8,269 bases of DNA from assembly GCA_018969455.1 (NCBI GenBank), contig JAGWYI010000164.1:1-8269 (forward strand), in the 5' to 3' direction. Numbering within the stretch: the first letter of the stretch is position 1; the number at the start of each line of letters is the position of its first letter. This document shows, one piece after another, positions 1-6,745 of the stretch. This DNA is from Bacteroidota bacterium (GTDB taxonomy: Bacteria > Bacteroidota > Bacteroidia > Chitinophagales > Saprospiraceae). Below the pieces are notes generated by a model. That model was not told where the DNA came from, searched no databases, and saw nothing but the letters and a program-made list of their open reading frames with translations. The translations under genes and the position numbers were made by a program.

Positions 1-1680
1 CAACGGATAATTGCCACAAATGCTGGATAAATACAAGCAACTAACCATACCAACAAACATTAAAGCATGCAACAAATTAAAAACTGGATATCTTTTAGAA
101 AGGGTAATCAGATCAGGTTCGTTTTTCTCGGCCATCACCATTACAACCGTAGCCCACAACAAGACCCCAAAGGTCGAAAACAGATGAAAGTTTCTCCAAT
201 TTTCCGGAATCGCTTTCGTCGCTAAAAAAAACACAATCGCAATACCTAAAAGAATTTGGCTAGCAACAAAAATGCGCCTGCTATTCAGTTCATTTTTGGC
301 CAATTCAAGGTCGATGGTATGATCCTGAAACGTTTTATTTATTTTTAGATTCTGAACCCAGTCTGTCAAGGCATTGAAAAGAATGGGAAGCATCCAGCCG
401 CCGAAAAGTAACCCGACCCAGGTTTCCGGGATGATGTTAAAGTAGGCAAGTGTTCCTAAACTCAAACTGGTGCTAATGTAAACAAGGTAAATCGCCAAAT
501 TTATCCTGGATTGCCCATTCGCAAATTCCAAAACCACCGCATGGAACAAAAAGCCCACGGTTAAAAACAAACGAAAGCTGAGCCGCTCCGGTTCTTGTCC
601 GTAAGCCCAAAGTACATGTAACCACGCAAGCAAGATCAATACCCCTTGAAAAAACCGGATGGGACGTTTGAGCAGGTGATACGAAGGCCATTTAAAAATT
701 GCAACTATTTGTAACACAAAGGGAAACAAGAAAAACCGAACAATGCTGAAGGCGGCGGCTATCCAGATGATATTTTCCAACACATCGTGTTCAATCGGCG
801 CATTGCGCCCTTTGTAGTAAAAACAGCACACAAAGAAAAACATCGCCTGGAGGAAGGCTTTTCCTACGGGTGGTAGCAGGCCTATCCAGTTATGCTTCGA
901 AAAAAACACCAAAAATGGAGGAAAAAACTTGCAAACAACCGCAATGAGATAGTATTCCTGCGCAACCAAAGACTTCGGCATTTCCTGCAAAATAGAATAA
1001 TACAAACTTGCCGCCTGCGCCGCTTTGTGGTTCGACAAATGTGCTTGTGCCGATTGTCGCTGCGATTTTATAAATTGTTCTTGGTAAAGGGCCAGTTCGT
1101 ACCCCAGCAGTTCGTCATTCGGAAAAGCTTGCAGCGCTTGCTGGATCGTTGCCAACGCCATTTCCTTATTCTGTGCTACATACGCATAATACTGCGCCAA
1201 CAAAATGGGTCCACTGCATCCAGAAGTGTGCCCCAACTGATTCAAGTACGCTATAAAAGACGCTTCAAATCCAAACTGCTTGAACAAACCGCCGATTTCG
1301 GGTATATTGTCATCAAAATTGATAAAATCACCTGGATCCTCTGCCTCATAAGCATGAAGTTGTGCCTGTTTAAACGCATCCATCCCGGTATTCAGGATGA
1401 CTATTGCTTCCTTAGGTAAACCTTTGGCAAGAGATAATTTTATTTGAAAATACGCCAATCGGTAGGTGCGTGCCTGCGCAGAAGCAAGCTCAAGCAGCAG
1501 GCGTTCATATCCATTCCAGTCCTCTTTGCCGCTATAACACTGTTCCAAAAGCGAAAACGCCTCGAAATCATTGGGATGCGCCGTCCAATGTGCCTCTAAA
1601 TCCGGCAGCGCCACATCATAAGCGCCAGCATCTACCAATTTGACCAGCGATTGGTATTTTCGTTGTTGAAACGCAAGCAT
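1..1680 (-). CDS. Unrecognised TPR-like polytopic membrane protein (partial, C-terminus beyond the window)
   Basis: I translated this frame by hand: it is open from an ATG at 1680 to the window edge, giving 560 residues without a stop. An in-frame TAA at 1693-1695, with no start codon between, fixes the start. Residues 1-240 are soluble, Ala/Leu/Gln-rich and helical, with TPR-like helix pairs at about 21-50 and 158-190 (each carrying a P-N-D turn). From 241 on the protein is strongly hydrophobic, with membrane segments near 241-260, 275-287, 301-329 (probably two), 341-360, 367-387, 393-417, 421-440, 468-491, 501-517 and 531-555. The loop at 441-467 is charged. No signal peptide is seen, so the helical part is probably cytoplasmic (inference). 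It lies 29 nt downstream of the LysM gene on the same strand, so co-transcription is likely. I do not recognise the family and see no catalytic motif; a scaffold, transporter or envelope-assembly role are all possible. Confidence 0.8.
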   Translation of the reverse strand, partial: MLAFQQRKYQSLVKLVDAGAYDVALPDLEAHWTAHPNDFEAFSLLEQCYSGKEDWNGYERLLLELASAQARTYRLAYFQIKLSLAKGLPKEAIVILNTGMDAFKQAQLHAYEAEDPGDFINFDDNIPEIGGLFKQFGFEASFIAYLNQLGHTSGCSGPILLAQYYAYVAQNKEMALATIQQALQAFPNDELLGYELALYQEQFIKSQRQSAQAHLSNHKAAQAASLYYSILQEMPKSLVAQEYYLIAVVCKFFPPFLVFFSKHNWIGLLPPVGKAFLQAMFFFVCCFYYKGRNAPIEHDVLENIIWIAAAFSIVRFFLFPFVLQIVAIFKWPSYHLLKRPIRFFQGVLILLAWLHVLWAYGQEPERLSFRLFLTVGFLFHAVVLEFANGQSRINLAIYLVYISTSLSLGTLAYFNIIPETWVGLLFGGWMLPILFNALTDWVQNLKINKTFQDHTIDLELAKNELNSRRIFVASQILLGIAIVFFLATKAIPENWRNFHLFSTFGVLLWATVVMVMAEKNEPDLITLSKRYPVFNLLHALMFVGMVSCLYLSSICGNYPL

Positions 1681-1709
1681 AACGAAACAAGATTATCAGG
1701 ATCCTCGTA

Positions 1710-2873
1710 TTAGACAAAGTTTAAGCCCGATTGTAGCACCCCGTTGGCCCTGGCCCTTACCCGATCATCTGGATAATTTGCCAAATACGTGCATACGTCT
1801 TCTTCCTGCAAACGCCGCAAGGCATCTACGCCGCTGGCGCCGGTTTGCTGGGCAGCCTGGGCAATGGCTTCCGCCATGATGCGACTCATACCGCCGTTAC
1901 CCTGGTTGATCGCCAACGCAATGATTAAAGTCATAGAGGCCTCCGACTGCAACAAGTCCTGCAAGCGAGGAACGACAATTTGAATGCCGCCCACATTTAC
2001 ACTCAACCTAAAATTGAGCGCAGGTTGCACATACAGGGTGTTGGCCATGCGCAATTGCTCCCGTACCAGCGATGGCTCATATCCTGCCTGAATAAATGCG
2101 CCATAAATTCTCGGATTGCGTTGAATATACAACCAGGCATCATCCCCGCGCAAAACCATTCCATTGTCATTCAACACCGTAACCACGCCGCTATCCGTAT
2201 CAATTCCTACCCGTTGAAAAATGCGGGAAAATTGGGAGGGCGCATTTTGTTCCATCGATACCAACAGTTTGTTCAAACTGCCACCTACCGCACTTCCGCC
2301 CGTAAATTGGATAAATCCATAGGAAAATATGGCTTTGTCGTAACTATTTATGGCATCAAACTGCCCCTCGTGGGTCGAAACCCATTGTAAGGCCCGAGCC
2401 TGTGGCAAAGACAAACCCACCGATTGAATGGTCGACATATCCAGGGTCATCTTGCTTTGCCCAGCGTACATGATGCCGTTGGGATACACCATGTAGCGCG
2501 AATTGTTCAAATTGTCACGCATACTTGCGACAACGCTGCGCCCGTCAAGCAAGGGTACCGTCAAAAAGTACCGCTGAAAACCGTTATCAGGTCTCACCTC
2601 CAAGCCAAACTGCCTGCGTGCTGCCAAATAATCGCCATCTGAAAAAACCGGTGGTCGAACAACCGGTACATCTTCTGGTTCAGGTGTCGGGTTAAATGGC
2701 GGCTTGGGATTGTCTGAAACCTGGCTTCGAACCTTTAAGGTTTGACCAACGTTCAAATTATCTGATTGAAGGCGGTTTAATGCTTTCAAATCATCCACAC
2801 GCATGTTGAATTTGCGGGCAATGCCGTACAAGGTATCCCCTCGCACCACGGTATATACTGAAATGGTTTCCAT
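1710..2873 (-). CDS. LysM-domain protein with probable lysozyme-like C-terminal domain, no signal peptide
   Basis: 387 residues. Residues 6-48 form one LysM domain (YTVVRGDTLYGIARKF, then ALNRL, then NVGQTLKV), a fold that binds the GlcNAc sugars of peptidoglycan. A proline-rich linker follows at about 56-76, then a domain of about 300 residues. Its segment 166-191 (S-T-H-E-G-x-F-D-A-I-N-S-Y-D, then SYGFIQFTGG) looks like the active-site entry of lysozyme-superfamily enzymes, with Glu169 as the candidate acid; ALAINQGNGG at 319-328 could be a second structural motif. Peptidoglycan cleavage is inference, LysM binding is established family knowledge. The N-terminus has no hydrophobic signal, and the start is well fixed: an in-frame TGA lies at 2904-2906 and no ATG, GTG or TTG occurs between it and the ATG at 2873. 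The start follows the holA stop by 1 nt, so translation is probably coupled. Alternatives are a phage-derived or injected muramidase, or a non-catalytic wall-binding protein. Confidence 0.88.
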   Translation of the reverse strand: METISVYTVVRGDTLYGIARKFNMRVDDLKALNRLQSDNLNVGQTLKVRSQVSDNPKPPFNPTPEPEDVPVVRPPVFSDGDYLAARRQFGLEVRPDNGFQRYFLTVPLLDGRSVVASMRDNLNNSRYMVYPNGIMYAGQSKMTLDMSTIQSVGLSLPQARALQWVSTHEGQFDAINSYDKAIFSYGFIQFTGGSAVGGSLNKLLVSMEQNAPSQFSRIFQRVGIDTDSGVVTVLNDNGMVLRGDDAWLYIQRNPRIYGAFIQAGYEPSLVREQLRMANTLYVQPALNFRLSVNVGGIQIVVPRLQDLLQSEASMTLIIALAINQGNGGMSRIMAEAIAQAAQQTGASGVDALRRLQEEDVCTYLANYPDDRVRARANGVLQSGLNFV

Positions 2874-2877
2874 ATCA
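2871..2877 (-). other. Translational coupling site between holA and the LysM gene (TGATATG)
   Basis: On the minus strand the holA stop TGA (2877-2875) is followed by one base and then the ATG of the LysM gene (2873-2871). There is no Shine-Dalgarno sequence before this ATG, so a terminating ribosome re-initiating here is the simplest way to translate the second gene. This supports the two genes being on one mRNA. Confidence 0.65.
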
Positions 2878-3882
2878 ATGTATGATTTTCCAAAATAATT
2901 CCTTCATTAACTCTGCTTCCCCGGTATTTGTTGTGTCGGTATCAACGCCTTTTGAACGCAAATCGTACACTTTTAGCAATTCGATAATTTTAATTATTTG
3001 AGGCAGGGTGTAATGTTGCAAGCCGATTTTATATTCTTTTAAAAACCATTCAGAACGCAATTCCAGGGCTTTTACAATTTCGTGCTCGGGTTTTCCACCC
3101 AAAAAGTGCAACATGTATACTTTTGAAAAAAAAGAATACAAACTGGAAATGGTCATGATGAGGGGGTTTTTACGAATATTGGCTGAGAAATACTGCTCAA
3201 TACGAGCAAGTTTGGCCTTATCTCGCATTGCCAAAGCTTTCTGCAATTCGTATATATTGTACTCCTTGCTAATCCCAACGTACTCCTGCACATGATGTAC
3301 TGTGATCAATGTACCCGTAGGCAAATTCAATGCGAGCTTGTCGAGCTCATTCACGATTTTACCCAAATCTGCCCCCAAATACTCTGCCAACAACTGGGCT
3401 GCCGCAGGCTCCAATCCCATTTTGCTCGATTTGGCATAAGCAGCAATCCAGTCGGGAACCTGATTGTCATACAACTTTTTACTTTCAAAAACCAAGGTTT
3501 TAGCCTTCAGCACCTTCCCCATTTTGCTGCCCATATCGTATTTTTTGTGCTTGTAACACACCACAAATACGGTGCTAGGCATGGGGTTTTCCATATATCC
3601 AATCAATTCGCTAAAACCCTTCATGTCCTGCGCCTCCCTTAAAATTAGAACTTGCCGCTCGCTCATCATAGGATAGCGACGCAGGCTGTCGAGCAAACCA
3701 ATGGCCTCCACATCCTTCCCGTATAATATGGTTTGGTTAAAGCCACGCTCCGCCTCCGGAAGTGCATGGGCAATTATTGCCGCCTCCAATTGATCTGTAA
3801 AAAAAGGTTCCTCCCCATGTAAAAAATACACCGGTTGAAACTTCCTGGCCTTGATATCCTTCAATATTTCTTCAAATGTCAT
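2875..3882 (-). CDS. holA: DNA polymerase III subunit delta (clamp loader)
   Basis: 335 residues, the usual length for bacterial HolA. Delta is the subunit of the clamp-loader complex that opens the beta sliding clamp during replication; it acts in the cytoplasm. Visible hallmarks are the N-terminal PVYFLHGEEPFFTDQL (17-32), which replaces a working Walker A loop; the region RRYPMMSERQVLILREA (68-84), matching the beta-clamp-contacting element; VFVVCYKHKKYD (105-116); the domain II start LVFESKKLYDNQVPDWI (130-146); EYLGADLGKIVNELDKLAL (167-185); and the helical C-terminal collar domain, with NIYELQKAL and the KNPLIMTISSLYSFFSKVY stretch (238-256). The ATG at 3882 gives the N-terminus usual in Bacteroidota (MTFEEILKDI). 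It is the first gene of a minus-strand unit, with a promoter-like sequence directly in front and a predicted leader of only a few nucleotides. No oddity in the protein itself. Confidence 0.97.
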   Translation of the reverse strand: MTFEEILKDIKARKFQPVYFLHGEEPFFTDQLEAAIIAHALPEAERGFNQTILYGKDVEAIGLLDSLRRYPMMSERQVLILREAQDMKGFSELIGYMENPMPSTVFVVCYKHKKYDMGSKMGKVLKAKTLVFESKKLYDNQVPDWIAAYAKSSKMGLEPAAAQLLAEYLGADLGKIVNELDKLALNLPTGTLITVHHVQEYVGISKEYNIYELQKALAMRDKAKLARIEQYFSANIRKNPLIMTISSLYSFFSKVYMLHFLGGKPEHEIVKALELRSEWFLKEYKIGLQHYTLPQIIKIIELLKVYDLRSKGVDTDTTNTGEAELMKELFWKIIH

Positions 3883-3889
3883 ATCGGCA

Positions 3890-3920
3890 CGAAGATAGAC
3901 GCGTCTAGACTTATTTCAAA
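3890..3920 (-). promoter_or_regulatory. Candidate Bacteroidota-type promoter of the holA unit
   Basis: Read on the minus strand, TTTG (3920-3917) is followed after exactly 19 nt by TATCTTCG (3897-3890), a 7-of-8 match to the Bacteroidota -7 consensus TAnnTTTG with its -33 TTTG. Long T/A runs lie just upstream (about 3921-3955), as in an UP-like element. Transcription would start near 3883-3885, leaving holA with almost no leader. This is a pattern match only. Confidence 0.5.
3896..3907. promoter_or_regulatory. 12-bp perfect palindrome TAGACGCGTCTA in the holA promoter spacer
   Basis: The sequence equals its own reverse complement over 12 bp in an otherwise AT-rich intergenic region. It sits between the predicted -33 and -7 elements of the holA promoter and overlaps the -7 box by two bases, the position expected of a repressor operator. 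The binding protein is unknown; it may also be chance. Confidence 0.35.
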
Positions 3921-3980
3921 ATCGCAAAAAATCACAATACAAAAACTAATCATATGTTGTTGTAAATCAGAACTTTAATG

Positions 3981-4009
3981 TTGCATTTTAGAAAAATAAG
4001 TTAAATTTG
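3981..4009 (+). promoter_or_regulatory. Candidate Bacteroidota-type promoter of the beta-helix gene
   Basis: TTG (3981-3983) followed after 18 nt by TAAATTTG (4002-4009), a full match to the TAnnTTTG -7 consensus of Bacteroidota sigma-A promoters. Predicted start near 4014-4018, giving a leader of about 120 nt before the ATG at 4135. A weaker alternative (TTTG at 4098-4101, then TAGTTCCA at 4121-4128) would give a nearly leaderless mRNA. Confidence 0.5.
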
Positions 4010-4059
4010 TAAATCAAGCATCCCTTAACATCAATCGCTTGTTCAGAATACGCTGATTG

Positions 4060-4075
4060 TGTGTGCATATACACA
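4060..4075. promoter_or_regulatory. CRP/FNR-like inverted repeat TGTGT-N6-ACACA
   Basis: Two 5-nt inverted arms separated by 6 nt, the same geometry as the classical CRP site TGTGA-N6-TCACA with the inner base of each arm changed. It lies about 45 nt downstream of the predicted start for the beta-helix gene, where it could act as a repressor site or fold as a small leader hairpin. With arms this short, chance is a real possibility. Confidence 0.25.
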
Positions 4076-4134
4076 TTAGCGTTCATAATCAATTCAATTT
4101 GAGTGCTTTAATTTAAAACATAGTTCCACGCTCC

Positions 4135-6741
4135 ATGATCAAATTTACACGCTTGTTAAGCCTCTTTTTCCCTTTTTTTATCCAGGCCCAAAATGTGCAT
4201 TACGTGCATTCAGACGCCACGGGCGCCAACAACGGCACATCCTGGACAAACGCATTTACCAATTTAAAAACGGCGCTCCAAAGTGCACAAGCAGGCGACC
4301 AAATCTGGGTTGCTTCCGGCACTTACCGAACCACCAACCAAACAGATCGAAATCTTTATTTTGAACTGAAATCGGGGGTGCAACTATACGGCGGTTTTAA
4401 AGGGGTAGAGTCTGCCCTTTCCCAACGAAATTGGGAACAAAACCCAAGCATCATCGATGGCGACATTGGGCAACCCAATGACAGTACCGACAATGCCTAC
4501 AACCTTTTCAGGCTCCTCAACCCCGATGCCAATACCCGCATTGATGGCTTTTGGTTCCAAAATGCCCTTAGCAACAAAACGAACTCCCTCGAACTTGGCG
4601 GCAGCGGAGCAGCCCTCTTCATCGATGGCAGCACCACGGCAAACGCCCTGATTCAAAATTGCATTTTCTCCCACAACACGGCACTCAATGCCGGCGGCGC
4701 TATTTTTATTAAAGCAGGCAACAACAGCAACATCGGGGTGCGCATCCGCAATTGCGTTTTTGAGTTCAACCACGCAGACAATGGCGGTGCTGTCTACCGC
4801 CAGGGAAGTGCCATGAGCGGACCCAATGATGATTTCCAAGACTGCCGCTTTTACCGAAATACTGCAGGAAGCTACGGTTCTGCAATTTACTTCTCCGATG
4901 CAATGGGCCGTACAGACACCCTGGATGTGCGATATTGTGTTTTTGAGCAAAATCAGGCCCAATTGGGATATACCCTGCCTTCTGGTGCATTTTTTACTGC
5001 CGGCCGAAATACAGGCTCCTGTTTAAGATTTGTAGGAGATGAATTTATTCAAAACAGCTCCAAATCGGGAAGTGGTATTGTATTTTATTCTGAAGATTAT
5101 CCATTGAAATACCTTCTTGTCGATTCTTGCCGCTTTGACAGCAATTATTCCTACCAATGGAATTCCTCCGTCTCAGGCTTGGCTATTTCTGTTTTTTCCG
5201 GTTATTACGACTTCGGGGTTTTCAAATCCAGATATGATATTCTCCACAACACCTTTCTACACCACAATGGACCCATCATCGAACTGGCTATGCTCAGCCG
5301 AAATACCCTCATGTTGGTGGAAAATGACTTTATTCAAAATTACAACTATTACATCGATTCAGGGGGCGGTTTTCAACTCCTGAGCGACACCATCTATGCC
5401 CTGAGAAATCGATTTTATCAAAATCAATTTCCGCCTCGATTCAACATGACTGCCAATTCATACGGCCTGGTACAAGGCAATATTTGTAAAAAAGCCTACA
5501 TCACGCTCAATATGAACAATAAAAGCGCGCTATTTTTTAACAATGTGTATGATGGTGGTAATGAAGTAAATACATTTGTATTAAACAATAAAAATATTTA
5601 TTACGGGAATCTGGTCATCAACAACCGTTTTACCCTCAAAGTTGACCCATTTTTGGTCCCGAAAAAACAAAGCTTTATCAACAACATCTTCATCAACAAC
5701 AGAAATACCATCGTTACACCCGACACCCGCTTTTACCAATATTTGCCTTTTTACGTCGATTCCGCCTATTTTGCTTACAATCTTTTCGATTTTGACAGCA
5801 AGGACTCTCTCGGACAAAAATCCTATTTCGGACCAGGGAATTTGTTCGGCCAAGACCCTATGATTCGAGATACCGCAGCTGGAGATTATCAACTTTTGCC
5901 TTGTTCCCCGGCATTTGACGCTGGCCTTAATATGCCCTATCAACAATATGGCATTTTGGAAGATATTTTTGGCCATGTTCGCATCAGCGACGCACGCGCT
6001 GACATCGGTCCATCAGAAGGCCAACCGCTTAAACTGGAAGCGGCTCCTCTTATCCAGGCTGCCTGCACCGACACGACAGGTGAGGTGAACTTTCCGCTTG
6101 CAAACGGGTGCCCGCCTTACCTGTTCCAATGGACATCGGGAGGAAAAATCGGATCTGGAAACACCAAATTAGATGCCGGAACTTACCAATTTACCATAAC
6201 TGATTCCAAAGGCCGCATCGTTTATGCGTATGCAGTGATTGATGGCGGGCATCCGCCAACTGTCACGCCCACCATTGTGCCTGCCACCTGCGGCTCTTGC
6301 ACCAACGGCCGCATCAATTTGAGCGTCAGCGGATCCAGCGCCTACAAATACCAGTGGAGCAATGGCGCTACCAGCCGCGATATGACAATGGGCCAGGGCG
6401 GCGAATACACGGTCACCATCACCGACGCCAATGGCTGCACCTACACCTTTACTTTCACAGTGCCCATCGTCAGCGCTGCCGAAAATCAGGATGGAAACGC
6501 CCCGCGCATCACCCTCGCACCCGTACCCGCGCGTACGGCGCTGCACGTCAGTTGGGAAAACATAGCCGTGGAAAACCTGAGCCTCATCGATGTTTTGGGC
6601 AAAGAACAGGTGTTTGTCTGGATACCCGAAGGCCAAAACAATGCACAACTCGATGTAAATCAATTGCCTGCGGGATGGTATTTCCTGCGTGCCCGTACGC
6701 GCACACAACAAATACTGACTCGAAAAGTGCTGGTCCGGTGA
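4135..6741 (+). CDS. Secreted right-handed beta-helix protein with SprB-like repeats and T9SS sorting domain
   Basis: 868 residues. Residues 1-18 are a Sec signal peptide (IKFTR, then hydrophobic LLSLFFPFF, likely cut after IQA before QN). The opening YVHSDATGANNGTSWTNAF (23-41), with LKTALQSAQAGDQIWVASGTY (44-64), is the usual entry of Bacteroidota pectate-lyase-like beta-helices (the DUF1565 type). Coils with FxxN and GGAI motifs run from about 175 to 430, and the helix closes near 590-628 with CSPAFDAG, DIFGHVR and ADIGPSEG. Two SprB-like repeats (about 642-703 and 716-777; the second has YQWSNGATS and YTVTITDANGC) lead to a T9SS type A sorting domain (789-868: PVPARTALHV, LIDVLGKE, LPAGWYFLRA, final RKVLVR). 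By family knowledge it is exported by Sec, crosses the outer membrane by T9SS and is anchored or released there. Polysaccharide binding or adhesion is possible; I see no sure catalytic residues. Confidence 0.93.
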   Translation: MIKFTRLLSLFFPFFIQAQNVHYVHSDATGANNGTSWTNAFTNLKTALQSAQAGDQIWVASGTYRTTNQTDRNLYFELKSGVQLYGGFKGVESALSQRNWEQNPSIIDGDIGQPNDSTDNAYNLFRLLNPDANTRIDGFWFQNALSNKTNSLELGGSGAALFIDGSTTANALIQNCIFSHNTALNAGGAIFIKAGNNSNIGVRIRNCVFEFNHADNGGAVYRQGSAMSGPNDDFQDCRFYRNTAGSYGSAIYFSDAMGRTDTLDVRYCVFEQNQAQLGYTLPSGAFFTAGRNTGSCLRFVGDEFIQNSSKSGSGIVFYSEDYPLKYLLVDSCRFDSNYSYQWNSSVSGLAISVFSGYYDFGVFKSRYDILHNTFLHHNGPIIELAMLSRNTLMLVENDFIQNYNYYIDSGGGFQLLSDTIYALRNRFYQNQFPPRFNMTANSYGLVQGNICKKAYITLNMNNKSALFFNNVYDGGNEVNTFVLNNKNIYYGNLVINNRFTLKVDPFLVPKKQSFINNIFINNRNTIVTPDTRFYQYLPFYVDSAYFAYNLFDFDSKDSLGQKSYFGPGNLFGQDPMIRDTAAGDYQLLPCSPAFDAGLNMPYQQYGILEDIFGHVRISDARADIGPSEGQPLKLEAAPLIQAACTDTTGEVNFPLANGCPPYLFQWTSGGKIGSGNTKLDAGTYQFTITDSKGRIVYAYAVIDGGHPPTVTPTIVPATCGSCTNGRINLSVSGSSAYKYQWSNGATSRDMTMGQGGEYTVTITDANGCTYTFTFTVPIVSAAENQDGNAPRITLAPVPARTALHVSWENIAVENLSLIDVLGKEQVFVWIPEGQNNAQLDVNQLPAGWYFLRARTRTQQILTRKVLVR
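4657..5424 (+). repeat. Degenerate ~31-residue beta-helix coil repeats (FxxN / GGAI)
   Basis: Within the beta-helix protein, FxxN motifs start at residues 178, 209, 239, 270, 304, 334, 399 and 427, with a looser copy (FLHHN) at 374. The first coils also carry GGAI (187), GGAV (217) and GSAI (248), and a cysteine two residues before the F at 176, 207, 237, 268 and 332. The period is 30-31 residues, about 92 nt, in the first four coils and then becomes irregular. This is repetition at protein level; the DNA is not nearly identical between copies. Confidence 0.75.
6058..6465 (+). repeat. Two SprB-like repeats (Ig-like) before the sorting domain
   Basis: Residues 642-703 and 716-777 of the beta-helix protein share the pattern C-x(n)-G-x-(I/V)-N-(L/F), then Y-x-(F/Y)-Q-W-(T/S), then an (A/G)G-x-Y-x-(F/V)-T-I-T-D block. 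The second is a near-canonical SprB repeat, the unit found in many copies in the gliding adhesin SprB; the first is more diverged. Here they probably act as stalk domains (inference). Confidence 0.7.
6499..6738 (+). other. T9SS C-terminal sorting domain coding segment
   Basis: The last 80 residues show the order of blocks expected of a type A sorting signal: an N-terminal P-x-P strand (LAPVPARTALHV, where PNP is more usual), a D-x-x-G block (IDVLGKE), an L-P-A-G-W-Y-F-L-R block and a basic terminal strand (RKVLVR). The signal is recognised by the T9SS translocon and is usually cut off by PorU during export. Confidence 0.85.
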
Positions 6742-6745
6742 AAAT

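Noticed and set aside
892..1419. Plus-strand open frame of 175 codons
   Set aside because: It lies antisense inside the coherent TPR-membrane coding frame, is rich in Arg/Leu/Phe/Cys as expected from a reversed frame, and shows no domain.
4041..4134. Possible riboswitch or small RNA in the leader of the beta-helix gene
   Set aside because: Apart from the short TGTGT/ACACA arms I see no conserved aptamer core or long stem, so it cannot be supported.
4384..4962. Minus-strand open frame of 192 codons
   Set aside because: It is fully antisense to the beta-helix gene, whose frame has clear domain motifs throughout; its Val/Ala/Ile/Gly bias mirrors the Asn/Gly codons on the other strand.
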